From the NCBI RefSeq assembly GCF_019399235.1, contig NZ_JAELVH010000005.1, forward strand, positions 1 through 64,000: a stretch of DNA of 64,000 nucleotides. The letters run 5' to 3'. The notes under the pieces were generated by a model. It worked only from the letters and a program-made list of their open reading frames with translations. It was not told the origin of the DNA and did no database searches. How positions within the stretch are numbered: position 1 is the stretch's first letter; each line of letters begins with the position of its first letter. Shown here piece by piece: positions 1 to 7,361 of the stretch. This DNA comes from Streptomyces poriferorum. GTDB taxonomy: Bacteria; Actinomycetota; Actinomycetes; Streptomycetales; Streptomycetaceae. The position numbers were made by a program, and so were the translations under genes.

Positions 1-760
1 CGAGAAACAGTGCCTAGGGCACCTCGTCGCTGAGCATCGCCCCCTGGGTCGATCTGACGGTGGTCGCCGGCGTGCTCGGCCTGGTGGCCGCCACCGCGTG
101 GGCGAGTGCCTGGCGGGCAGGCAGGCTGCGTACGGTCGACGCGCTCGCCGTCGGGCGCACCGCATAGGCGGGGCGCGGCCGGTGGGCGGCCCGCGCGGCC
201 GGACGCCTGCCCTTGGCGCCGCCTGTCGCTCTGGGCCTGCCCCGGCCCTTCGCACGGCCCGCCCGCGCGCCGGCCATGGGCGCGGCGATCCTGTTCGGCA
301 CCGTCGCCGCCACGTTCACCGTGGGGATGGGCGCCTCGCTCGGCCAGGTGATGAAGGCCAAGGCCCACGCCGCAGCCGATGTCGTCGTGCCCGCACCCCT
401 GACGGACTTCGGACCCAAGGCCCCGGAAGCCCCGGTATCTCCGGCCCGGACAAGCAGTCCAAGGCGGATCCCGTCGCGGTCGCCGCGGCCATCGAGTCCG
501 CCGAGGGAACCCGGAACCACTACCGCGCCGCGACGGTGCGGGCGACCGTGTCCCGCCTGACCGGCACCATCGACGTGATCGTTTTCACCGGCGACGCCTC
601 CTGGGGACTCCGTCTTCCCGATTCCGTCATCGCCGCATACCACGGGGCTCAGTTGCTTCCGCTCGCACTCGGGGGCCTGCTCATCGCCGCCCTGGGCGCG
701 CTCCTGTCTGCCGCCTGGGCCGCCGGGTCCCGGACCGTCACGGCCCTGCGGATCGAATAG
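1..760 (+). pseudogene. Decayed FtsX-family ABC transporter permease (3' part)
   Basis: Translation gives recognisable pieces of a two-module Streptomyces FtsX/MacB-type permease, but no continuous frame. From 18 to 167 there is a terminal membrane helix ending RLRTVDALAVGRTA and an in-frame TAG at 165-167. The same frame continues with the linker and the first helix of the second module (GAAILFGTVAATFTVGMGAS), up to about 425. A shift to another frame then gives ectodomain sequence (AIESAEGTRNHYRAATV). After about 620 the text jumps to a last helix ending AWAAGSRTVTALRIE, stop at 760. The jump removes most of the ectodomain and two helices. Two stops, a frameshift and an internal deletion argue for a dead gene. 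Its 5' end lies outside the window. Family assignment is by recalled pattern, not alignment. Confidence 0.7.
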
Positions 761-842
761 GAGGGCCGGGTTCCGAGACCGCGTCCGTTGCCGGAGCCGA
801 CCGCGTGGAGATCTCGAAGCGAGCGCGGGGCCGGGACCCCGG

Positions 843-1262
843 CTATGCCTCCTCGGTCTCCCCGGCCTCCTGGTCCACGGCGTAGTTGGCGCGGTCGATC
901 TCGGCCATATGCTCCTCCGCCCAGGTCCGCAGCCCTGCAAGCACGGCCTCCAGGGACAGCCCGAGACCGGTGAGCCGGTAGAAGACCCGCGGCGGCACGG
1001 TCGGTTCGACCCGGCGCGACACCAGCCCGTCGCGGGTCAGGCTCCGCAGCGTGACGGACAGCATCTTCTGCGAGACGCCGGGCATCCGGCGCCTCAGCTC
1101 CGCGAAGCGCACCTCTTCCGGTGCGGCATCGGCGAGCGTCCTGACTGCCATGGAAGTCCATTTCGTACCCAGGCGGTCCAGCAACTGCCGCGTCGGGCAC
1201 TGGGGATCGAACAGATCGCCGCGTACCCCGTGCTGGGCGGCCCGGGGTCCTGGGGTGGTCAC
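843..1262 (-). CDS. HxlR-family winged-helix transcriptional regulator
   Basis: A 139-residue protein with the HxlR signature: CPTRQLLDRLGTKW near the N-terminus, then FAELRRRMPGVSQKMLSVTLRSLTRDGLVSRRVEPTVPPRVFYRLTGLG in outline, the DNA-binding wing. It ends in an acidic helix. GTG at 1262 is chosen because GGTGAG lies six bases upstream; a TTG at 1286 would add eight residues. The single conserved Cys before the helix is typical of HxlR proteins that sense electrophiles or oxidants. It is divergent from the alpha/beta hydrolase at 1363, with GTTACC-type half sites between them. It probably controls that gene and itself (inference). Confidence 0.85.
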   Translation of the reverse strand: MTTPGPRAAQHGVRGDLFDPQCPTRQLLDRLGTKWTSMAVRTLADAAPEEVRFAELRRRMPGVSQKMLSVTLRSLTRDGLVSRRVEPTVPPRVFYRLTGLGLSLEAVLAGLRTWAEEHMAEIDRANYAVDQEAGETEEA

Positions 1263-1312
1263 CTGTGGCTCACCACCTTCCCTCAAAGTGCCGTCTGGGC
1301 AACGGCCGGACA

Positions 1313-1346
1313 GTTACCTATCGTTCTGTGGTCACCAATGGTAACC
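1313..1346. promoter_or_regulatory. Candidate HxlR operator in divergent promoter
   Basis: Half sites GTTACCTAT (1313-1321) and AATGGTAAC (1337-1345) are inverted relative to each other. The second lies inside GGTCACC-AAT-GGTAACC (1330-1346), an almost perfect dyad. The block ends 16 bases before the hydrolase ATG, where a repressor would block transcription. The link to the neighbouring HxlR gene is inferred from position. Confidence 0.45.
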
Positions 1347-1362
1347 ACCCCAAGGATCCGTC

Positions 1363-2220
1363 ATGCCCGTCACCACCGCACACCACCTGCGCCGCATCGC
1401 AACGAACGGCGTCGAACTCGACGTCGCAATCGCCGGGGACGGACCCGCGGTTCTGCTGCTGCACGGCTTCCCGCACACCTGGCAGCTCTGGAGCGGCATC
1501 ATGGGCCGGCTGTCCGGGCAGTACCGGGTCATCGCCCCCGACCTGCGAGGCTTCGGTGCCAGCGAACGTGCCGTCGACGGCTACGACGCGGGTACCCTCG
1601 CCGCCGACGCCGAAGGGCTGCTCGACGCACTCGGTGAGACCTCGGCAGCCGTGGTCGGCATCGACGCCGGCGCCGCTCCCGCCGCCATGCTCGCGCTGCG
1701 CCGGCCCGGCCTCGTCCGGCGCCTGGTCGTGATGGAGGCGCTGCTCGGCCGTCTGCCCGGAGCGGAGAGCGCGTTCGCGGGCGGTGCCCCGTGGTGGTTC
1801 GGCTTCCACGACGTCCCCGGACTCGCCGAGACCGTCCTGGCGGGCAACGAAGCCCCGTACATCGAATGGTTCCTCGACTCCGGCACGCTCGGGCGGGGCG
1901 TACCCGAGGACATCCGTGCGGCCTTCGTCCACGCGTACACGGGGAGCGAGGCCCTGCGCTGTGCGTTCTCCTACTACCGGGCCCTGCCCACCAGCGCGCA
2001 GCAGTTCCAGGACGCCGTCGCCACGGCCCGGCTCACGATGCCCACGATGGCCATCGGCTCGCACCCCGTCGGCACCGCGCTCGAACGTCAGCTCCGCCCC
2101 ATCACCGACGACCTGACCGGACATCATCTCCAGGACTGCGGCCACATCATCCCCCTCGACCGCCCGCACGACTTGCTCGCGCTCCTTGCCCCGTTCCTCT
2201 CCGCCGATCCGCCGCAGTGA
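1363..2220 (+). CDS. Alpha/beta hydrolase, epoxide-hydrolase-like
   Basis: A 285-residue cytoplasmic alpha/beta hydrolase. The oxyanion motif HGFPHTWQLW is at about 34-43 and DLRGFG at 60-65. The nucleophile elbow GIDAGA at 99-104 puts Asp101 where serine hydrolases have Ser, and a late CGHIIPLDRP supplies the catalytic His. HGFP plus an Asp nucleophile is the pattern of epoxide hydrolases and haloalkane dehalogenases. The epoxide-hydrolase reading is preferred, but the substrate is unknown. It is divergent from the HxlR regulator, which suggests induction by a reactive small molecule. It stands alone: transposon debris follows immediately. Confidence 0.82.
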   Translation: MPVTTAHHLRRIATNGVELDVAIAGDGPAVLLLHGFPHTWQLWSGIMGRLSGQYRVIAPDLRGFGASERAVDGYDAGTLAADAEGLLDALGETSAAVVGIDAGAAPAAMLALRRPGLVRRLVVMEALLGRLPGAESAFAGGAPWWFGFHDVPGLAETVLAGNEAPYIEWFLDSGTLGRGVPEDIRAAFVHAYTGSEALRCAFSYYRALPTSAQQFQDAVATARLTMPTMAIGSHPVGTALERQLRPITDDLTGHHLQDCGHIIPLDRPHDLLALLAPFLSADPPQ

Positions 2221-2250
2221 CCGGACCGGACCGGAGCGGAGCCGAAGCCG

Positions 2251-2434
2251 AACGGGGCGGTCGGCGGCATCGCCCACCACCACGTCCCGGACCCGAGCAT
2301 CGCGCTGTTCACGCACTTCGTACCGTGCGGAGCGCGGGAGGCCGTCTACAACATGGAGGGCCTGCTCAAGAACACCTCCGAGGTCCGCCCGACACCTCGC
2401 GCAGGTCTCCCCGTACCTGGCCGAGCACATCGGA
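2251..2434 (+). mobile_element. Relic of a Tn3-family transposase (C-terminal fragments)
   Basis: Frame 1 from 2251 reads NGAVGGIAHHHV, then IALFTHFVPCG and EAVYNMEGLLKNTSEVRP. This resembles the conserved catalytic-domain stretch of Tn3-family transposases (GGIAYHHVSDTYIALFSxF..). At about 2387 the reading moves to another frame and gives HLAQVSPYLAEHI, which resembles the extreme C-terminus of the same family. Everything between those motifs in a complete transposase is missing, so this looks like an internally deleted remnant. No terminal inverted repeat could be identified by eye. The family assignment rests on recalled motifs. Confidence 0.65.
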
Positions 2435-2569
2435 CAAGCCGACGCGGTCCGGAAAACCGTTCGCGGTCCCGGGGTATTGAGCCGAGACTGACGGGTCGAT
2501 CACATCGGACAGGAAGAGTGACCAGCCCTGACGTACAACCGTGACACCCTGCCCTTCCCCGACAACCGT

Positions 2570-3292
2570 GTGCCCCGCGCCCCCTACGAGGAAATCTGGA
2601 ACTGGGATGAATTCGACCCGGCCCGCCACTCGTTCGCCTGGGACGAGGATGAGGAAGCCCGGCTTTGCTCGCTGGTCCGCGAATGGGTGCCGCCCGTGCT
2701 CTCCGGTATGGCCGGCTGGTGGCAGGCAGAACACTGGTGCGAGAGTCAGGTGAATGCGATCATCCGGGAGCGATACGGCTCCTGGGCGTGGGGGTGGAGC
2801 TGGTGCTACCGCGACGGCGGGCCCATCGGCAACTGGGGCGGCGGGTCGAGCTCGGTGACGACCCCGGACGAGACCGCGGAACGCGTCGTGGCCGCGCTGT
2901 TGGAGTGGCGGGTGTGGTTGGAGCGAATGGCCCAGCGTTTCGCCGAACTGGCCCCGCCGCCGGACGCCTCACCCGAGGATCGCAGCTGGCACCTGGAGCG
3001 GGCCTGCGTCCGCCTCGTGACCCACACGCTGGACTCGGGCGCGGACAACGCCTGGCGCGGCCAGACCTCGATCGTCCTGGTCTGGTTCCTGACCAGCGCC
3101 GGCGTGGACCGAACCGGGGCCGCGCAAGCAGTGGAAAACGCGATCGGCGGCCGGTTCGAGAGCTGGGTCTACCCGAAACGGACGCTGATCGAATCCGTCG
3201 GCGAGGATCTGGCCGTCGGCCTCACCGGCCACGCCCCGTACCAGGACCACCGTGACAGGACGGTTCTGGAGGAACTCCATGACCGCTACTGA
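2570..3292 (+). CDS. Trp-rich protein of unknown function, coupled to Fic gene
   Basis: A 240-residue soluble protein that I do not recognise. The first 100 residues are very rich in Trp (WNWDEF, GWWQAEHWC, WAWGWSWCYRDGG). A Gly/Ser patch (GNWGGGSSS) follows, then an Arg/Glu-rich helical second half. There is no signal peptide or membrane helix. ATG vs GTG start is uncertain: the window has GTG at 2570 and little room for a ribosome site upstream. Its stop lies 14 bases inside the following Fic gene, so the two are very likely translationally coupled. It could be a partner, target adaptor or antitoxin of the Fic protein. It carries no recognisable (S/T)xxxE(G/N) inhibitory helix. The function is not known. 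Confidence 0.6.
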   Translation: MPRAPYEEIWNWDEFDPARHSFAWDEDEEARLCSLVREWVPPVLSGMAGWWQAEHWCESQVNAIIRERYGSWAWGWSWCYRDGGPIGNWGGGSSSVTTPDETAERVVAALLEWRVWLERMAQRFAELAPPPDASPEDRSWHLERACVRLVTHTLDSGADNAWRGQTSIVLVWFLTSAGVDRTGAAQAVENAIGGRFESWVYPKRTLIESVGEDLAVGLTGHAPYQDHRDRTVLEELHDRY

Positions 3293-3890
3293 CAGCCTTT
3301 CGGCCTGGCTGCGCGTGCGCCGCGAGGTCGACTGGCAACACGCACCGGCCCTGCGGCGGATCCTGCCCGACCGCGATGGGTTCCGATCCTGGTGTGAGGG
3401 ACCGGTGCGCCGGCGCGACCCGATTCGCGCCGGGCGTCTGCTCGCCGCACACACCCTGGCCCGAGAAGATGCCGCACGCGAGAGCCCGCTGGACTTCGCC
3501 CTGCTGGCCGGTTGGCAGCGCGAAGTCCTCGCTGCGCCAGAGGCACCGTTCCGCGTGAGCGACGCCTATGCGAAGGCCGGCCGCGAGCGCTACGGTCTGA
3601 CCTCCCACACGCAGGACGATTTCGATTGCTGCCTGCGCGGGACGACCGACCAGGACCTCCCACTGGCGGCGCGCGCGGCCCGTGCCTACCTCGATGTGGC
3701 GTTCTTCCACCCCTTCACCGATGGCAATGCCCGCGCCGCGCTGTTGACCTTGGTCCATGTTCTGGCGCGGGAGGACATCGTCCTTCCTGAGGTCGGCCCT
3801 CTCCAGACCATCCGCTACGCGGATGATCCGGCCGGTGCCGCCGACCTCGCCACTCTCATCGGGATGCTCAACCGCCTCCACCGGCGCTGA
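3279..3890 (+). CDS. Fic/Doc-fold protein with variant GNAR motif
   Basis: A 203-residue protein whose second half carries a Fic core: FFHPFTDGNARAALL at about 142-156. Fic AMP-transferases have HPFxxGNGRxxR, and Doc kinases have HxFxxGNKRTA. Here the catalytic His and first Arg are kept, Ala replaces Gly/Lys, and the second Arg of the AMP-transferase motif is Leu. That makes it closer to Doc, and ordinary AMPylation is uncertain. The ATG at 3279 is preferred over 3252 because GGAGGA stands just upstream. The start overlaps the upstream gene by 14 bases. The pair sits between Tn3-family transposase and resolvase fragments, so it may be transposon cargo. The target is unknown; NTP-transfer onto a protein is the family activity. 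Confidence 0.75.
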   Translation: MTATDSLSAWLRVRREVDWQHAPALRRILPDRDGFRSWCEGPVRRRDPIRAGRLLAAHTLAREDAARESPLDFALLAGWQREVLAAPEAPFRVSDAYAKAGRERYGLTSHTQDDFDCCLRGTTDQDLPLAARAARAYLDVAFFHPFTDGNARAALLTLVHVLAREDIVLPEVGPLQTIRYADDPAGAADLATLIGMLNRLHRR

Positions 3891-3970
3891 AGCCCGGCGA
3901 GAGCACCGACAGCTCCACCGACGACTCCCGCCGGGCTCCAACAGACCATCTTCTGTTCCTGCGTCTGTTC

Positions 3971-4199
3971 CTGCAGGACCTGATCGCCATGGCCGGCGAG
4001 CTCCGCAAGCGGGAGACCGGCTTCACCTCGCTGCACGAGCGCCTCGACACCACCACCGGCGGCCGGCTCGTGTTCCACGACTGCGCCGCGCCGGCGGAGT
4101 TCATCCGGGAGCTGATCGTCTCCGGCACCCGGCGAGGGCCTTGCCGCCGCCCGGGCGCGCGGCAAGGCCGGCGGCCGGCCAACCGTTGTCGGGCTGGAC
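3971..4199 (+). pseudogene. Fragment of a Tn3-type serine resolvase
   Basis: Reading from 3971: LQDLIAMAGELRKRETGFTS, then LHERLDTT, GGRLVF and EFIRELIVSGT. A one-base frame change near 4130 follows, then GEGLAAARARGKAGGRPTVV. This matches the central part of small serine recombinases, from the region after the catalytic domain strand to the hinge before the C-terminal HTH. The catalytic N-terminus and the helix-turn-helix are absent. A stretch that normally reads FHVFAALAEFI has become FHDCAAPAEFI. It is a dead fragment. With the transposase relic at 2.25 kb it marks the remains of a Tn3-family element. Confidence 0.7.
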
Positions 4200-4217
4200 C
4201 CCTTCCTCGGGTACCGG

Positions 4218-6068
4218 TCAGTTCGCGGATGCAGCCCAGCCGTTCGCCTCGATGCGCCGGGCGTCGGACGGCCGGCCCTCGTCGAAGACCGTACGGCCAC
4301 CGGCCTCGACCTTGATGGCGTCCACGTACACCCCGCGGCCGACGTACAGCTGATCGGTGGCGTACCGCCAGCGCAGCCGCAACTCCCGGCCGCCCCACTG
4401 TGCGAGGTCCGCCTCCAGACGGTGCCATACCCGGCCCGACCAGCCGGACACCGAGCCCGTCGGATGCGGCTCGGGCTGCTGCTGCCCCTTCGGCGAGGCC
4501 GGACCGGTGGTGAACGGGACCGGCTGCCAGGTGGTCCCGTCGTCCGTGGAGGCCTCCAGGAAGAGGAAGTCGGAACCTGGCTCGGTGTCCCACCACAGCG
4601 CGCAGCTCAGCCGGGCCCGTGCGGCGGCGAGCGGCAGCGGCGGGAGCGCCAGGGTGGCCGACGAGGCGTTTGCCAGGCCGGAGAACCACGCCGTACGGCC
4701 CCGGGCGGGCCGGACCGCGACCGCCCGGGCCATCTGGTTGGCGGTGGCGACACGCGGTGCGCTGCCGGAGCGCCAGCTGCGCACCGGGTGCACGGAGTTG
4801 CCCAGCACGATCAGGAACGAGTCCGTGGTCGGGTCGAGCACCAGGCTGGTGCCCGTGAAGCCGGTGTGGCCCGCGGTGCGGGGGGTGGCCATCGCCCCCA
4901 TGTACCAGTGCTGGTAGAGCTCGAAGCCGAGGCCGTGCGCGTCACCGGGGAACGCGGTGTTGAAGTCCGTGAACAGCAGGTCGACCGATGCTGCGGAGAG
5001 GATCCTCGCGCGGCCGTAGACCCCGCCGTTGAGCAGGGTGCGGGCGAGGATCGCCAGGTCCCAGGCGCAGGAGAAGACCCCGGCGTGGCCCGCGACACCG
5101 TCCAGACTGTAGGCGTTCTCGTCGTGCACCTCGCCCCAGACCAGTCCGCGCTCCAGTCCGGACCAGGGGAGCCGGGCGTCCTCGGTCGCGGCGATCTTCG
5201 GCTTCCAGGAGGCCGGCGGGTTGTAGCGAGTGCGGTGCATCCCGAGCGGAGCGGTGATCTGCTCGCGGAGCAGTACGTCCTCGGTCAGTCCGGTGATCTT
5301 CTCCAGTACCAGCTGGAGCGAGATCAGGTTGAGGTCGGAGTAGAGGTATGCCGTGCCGGGCGGGTTCGCCGGTACCTCGTTCCAGATCAGCTCCAGCTTT
5401 CCCTCGCGGGTGGGCGCCTTGTAGAGGGGGATCCAGGCGCGGAAACCCGAGGTGTGCGTGAGCAGCTGACGGATGGTGATGTCCTGCTTGCCGCCGCCGG
5501 CGAATTCGGGGAGGTAGGAGGCGACGGGCGCCTCCAGCTCCAGCTTGCCGCGTTCGATCTGCTGCACGGCCAGGATCGACGTGAACAGTTTCGACACCGA
5601 CGCCAGGTCGAAGACGGTGTCCTCGGCCATGGCGATCTGCTGGTCGGCCGGGAGCTCCACGCCGGTGTCGGTCTTCTCGTCGTACGCCGCATAGCGCACC
5701 GCCTTGCCGATCGGCCGGTGCAGCGCCACCGTTCCGCCCCGCCCTGCGAGCAGGACGGCGCCCGCGTACCACGGGTGCTTGGGGGAGTCGGCGAGATACT
5801 TCTCCGCCTCGGTGACGAGTTGGTCGAGCGGCTCCTGAAGCAGTCCCGCACGGGCGGCGGACCCGCGCCGCAGCGTCGGCCTGCCCTGCCCCGACGGCGC
5901 CCCCGCCGTGGTCCCTCTGCTCATGTCCGACGACCCCGCCCCCGACTCCGTGGCAGACGCCACCGTCGCGAACGGGATGGGCGCCAGGGCGAGTGCGCCG
6001 CCCAGGGCCAGCATCCCACCGCCCAGCCTCCGCCGGCTGATGCCCCCGCCCGCCGTGTCCTCGGTCAT
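4218..6068 (-). CDS. Exported serine hydrolase (class C beta-lactamase/esterase fold)
   Basis: 616 residues. The start at 6068 follows AAGGGG, while upstream in-frame codons lack a good ribosome site. The N-terminus has SRRRLGGG then a hydrophobic Ala/Leu run, a Tat-like export signal. Ser157-x-x-Lys160 (SVSK), a YSDLN box at about 243-247 and a later HTGFTG (HxG-type) are the three active-site motifs of the AmpC/EstB/AmpH group. The last 180 residues form a beta-rich extension with WRYATDQLYVGRGVYVDAI, probably a jelly-roll module. The family hydrolyses peptides or esters, often muropeptide-derived. A palindrome 24-36 bases upstream of the start suggests repression by a cytoplasmic regulator. 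The exact substrate is unknown. Confidence 0.8.
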   Translation of the reverse strand: MTEDTAGGGISRRRLGGGMLALGGALALAPIPFATVASATESGAGSSDMSRGTTAGAPSGQGRPTLRRGSAARAGLLQEPLDQLVTEAEKYLADSPKHPWYAGAVLLAGRGGTVALHRPIGKAVRYAAYDEKTDTGVELPADQQIAMAEDTVFDLASVSKLFTSILAVQQIERGKLELEAPVASYLPEFAGGGKQDITIRQLLTHTSGFRAWIPLYKAPTREGKLELIWNEVPANPPGTAYLYSDLNLISLQLVLEKITGLTEDVLLREQITAPLGMHRTRYNPPASWKPKIAATEDARLPWSGLERGLVWGEVHDENAYSLDGVAGHAGVFSCAWDLAILARTLLNGGVYGRARILSAASVDLLFTDFNTAFPGDAHGLGFELYQHWYMGAMATPRTAGHTGFTGTSLVLDPTTDSFLIVLGNSVHPVRSWRSGSAPRVATANQMARAVAVRPARGRTAWFSGLANASSATLALPPLPLAAARARLSCALWWDTEPGSDFLFLEASTDDGTTWQPVPFTTGPASPKGQQQPEPHPTGSVSGWSGRVWHRLEADLAQWGGRELRLRWRYATDQLYVGRGVYVDAIKVEAGGRTVFDEGRPSDARRIEANGWAASAN

Positions 6069-6091
6069 CCGGAACCCCTTCCCCATGTCGT

Positions 6092-6104
6092 GAAAGTAAC
6101 TTTC
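6092..6104. promoter_or_regulatory. 13-bp palindrome GAAAGTAACTTTC in leader of serine hydrolase
   Basis: GAAAGTaACTTTC is a perfect inverted repeat around one central base, ending 24 bases before the ATG at 6068. A further TTTCGAAATAT partial copy follows on the upstream side. A symmetrical site this close to the ribosome site is typical of a repressor operator. A sugar- or muropeptide-responsive regulator (RpiR or LacI class) would fit a peptidoglycan-related hydrolase, but no regulator gene is adjacent. Confidence 0.5.
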
Positions 6105-6191
6105 GAAATATCTTCCGAGACTGAAACTTCCTGCCGAAGCAGAGAGTACTGTCACCCCCCGCCGTCCCGTAGGCCCCGGGATCACAAAGAA

Positions 6192-6208
6192 TCTGACACT
6201 GCATCAGA
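6192..6208. promoter_or_regulatory. Operator-like dyad TCTGA-N7-TCAGA upstream of NMO operon
   Basis: TCTGACACTGCATCAGA lies 44 bases before the ATG at 6252. The 5-bp arms and 17-bp length are the same as the dyad at 28807-28823 in front of another acyl-CoA locus. It is probably a binding site of one shared TetR-type regulator (inference). Confidence 0.5.
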
Positions 6209-6251
6209 AAATCTCTTCCCTCGGTTGTCTGACTGCGGCATCCTGCCGCCC

Positions 6252-7361
6252 ATGGAGACGGAGCTGAGTCAAAAACTGGGGATCGAGCACGCCATCTTCG
6301 GCTTCACGCCGTTCCCGGCGGTGGCCGCGGCCATCACCCGGGCCGGTGGATTCGGCGTACTCGGCGCGGTCCGCTACACCGCACCCGACGACCTCGCACG
6401 CGACCTCGACTGGATGCAGGAACACACCGACGGCAAGCCCTACGGTCTCGACGTCGTCATGCCCGCGAAGAAGGTGGAGGGCGTGAGCGAGGCCGATGTG
6501 GAGGCGATGATCCCGCCCGGCCACCGGCAGTTCGTCCGGGAGACCCTCGCCAAACACGGCGTCCCCGAACTCGCCGAGGGCGAGGCGTCGGGCTGGCGCA
6601 TCACGGGCTGGATGGAGGAAGTCGCCCGCAACCAGCTGGATGTGGCGTTCGACTACCCCATCAAGCTGCTCGCCAACGCGCTGGGCTCACCGCCCGCCGA
6701 CGTGGTCGCCCGCGCCCACGACCAGGACGTCCTCGTCGCCGCGCTCGCCGGAAGCGCCCGGCACGCCCGCCATCACGCGGACGCGGGCATCGACATCGTC
6801 GTCGCCCAGGGATACGAAGCGGGCGGCCACACCGGCGAGATCGCCTCCATGGTTCTCGTCCCGGACGTCGTCGACGCCGTGGGGCCGCTCCCGGTTCTCG
6901 CCGCGGGAGGCATCGGCAGCGGTGAACAGATCGCCGCGGGGCTCGCCCTGGGCGCACAGGGCGTCTGGCTCGGCTCCCTCTGGCTCACCACCGAGGAGGC
7001 CGACATGCACTCCCGGGCCCTGACCGCCAAGCTCCTGGCCGCGGGCTCCGGCGACACCGTCCGCTCGCGCGCCCTCACCGGCAAACCCGCGCGCCAGCTC
7101 CGTACCGAATGGACCGACGCCTGGGACGACCCGTCGGGTCCCGGCACCCTGCCCATGCCGTTGCAGGGGCTCCTGGTCGCCGAGGCCGTGTCCCGAATCC
7201 AGAAGTACGAGACGGGCGCCCTGCTCGGCACACCCGTCGGCCAGATCGTCGGCCGGATGAACACCGAACGCAGCGTGCAGGCCGTTTTCGACGACCTGAC
7301 CAGCGGCTTCGAACGAGCCATCGACCGGATCAACCGCATCGCCGGACGGAGTGCCTCATGA
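6252..7361 (+). CDS. Nitronate monooxygenase-family flavin oxidoreductase
   Basis: 369 residues, TIM-barrel FMN protein. QGYEAGGHTG at about 186-195, AAGGIGSG at 217-224 and QGVWLGS at 236-242 are the phosphate- and flavin-binding segments of the nitronate monooxygenase/2-nitropropane dioxygenase family. Members oxidise nitronates or act as NAD(P)H:quinone or enoyl reductases. In actinobacteria they often sit in acyl-CoA or steroid catabolic operons, as here: the stop overlaps the ATG of an acyl-CoA synthetase (ATGA at 7358-7361). The start is the ATG at 6252; the frame runs open far upstream but without a ribosome site. The substrate is unknown. Confidence 0.88.
   Translation: METELSQKLGIEHAIFGFTPFPAVAAAITRAGGFGVLGAVRYTAPDDLARDLDWMQEHTDGKPYGLDVVMPAKKVEGVSEADVEAMIPPGHRQFVRETLAKHGVPELAEGEASGWRITGWMEEVARNQLDVAFDYPIKLLANALGSPPADVVARAHDQDVLVAALAGSARHARHHADAGIDIVVAQGYEAGGHTGEIASMVLVPDVVDAVGPLPVLAAGGIGSGEQIAAGLALGAQGVWLGSLWLTTEEADMHSRALTAKLLAAGSGDTVRSRALTGKPARQLRTEWTDAWDDPSGPGTLPMPLQGLLVAEAVSRIQKYETGALLGTPVGQIVGRMNTERSVQAVFDDLTSGFERAIDRINRIAGRSAS

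Noticed and set aside
3252..3278. Longer N-terminus of the Fic protein from ATG 3252
   Set aside because: No ribosome site before 3252, whereas GGAGGA lies just before 3279.
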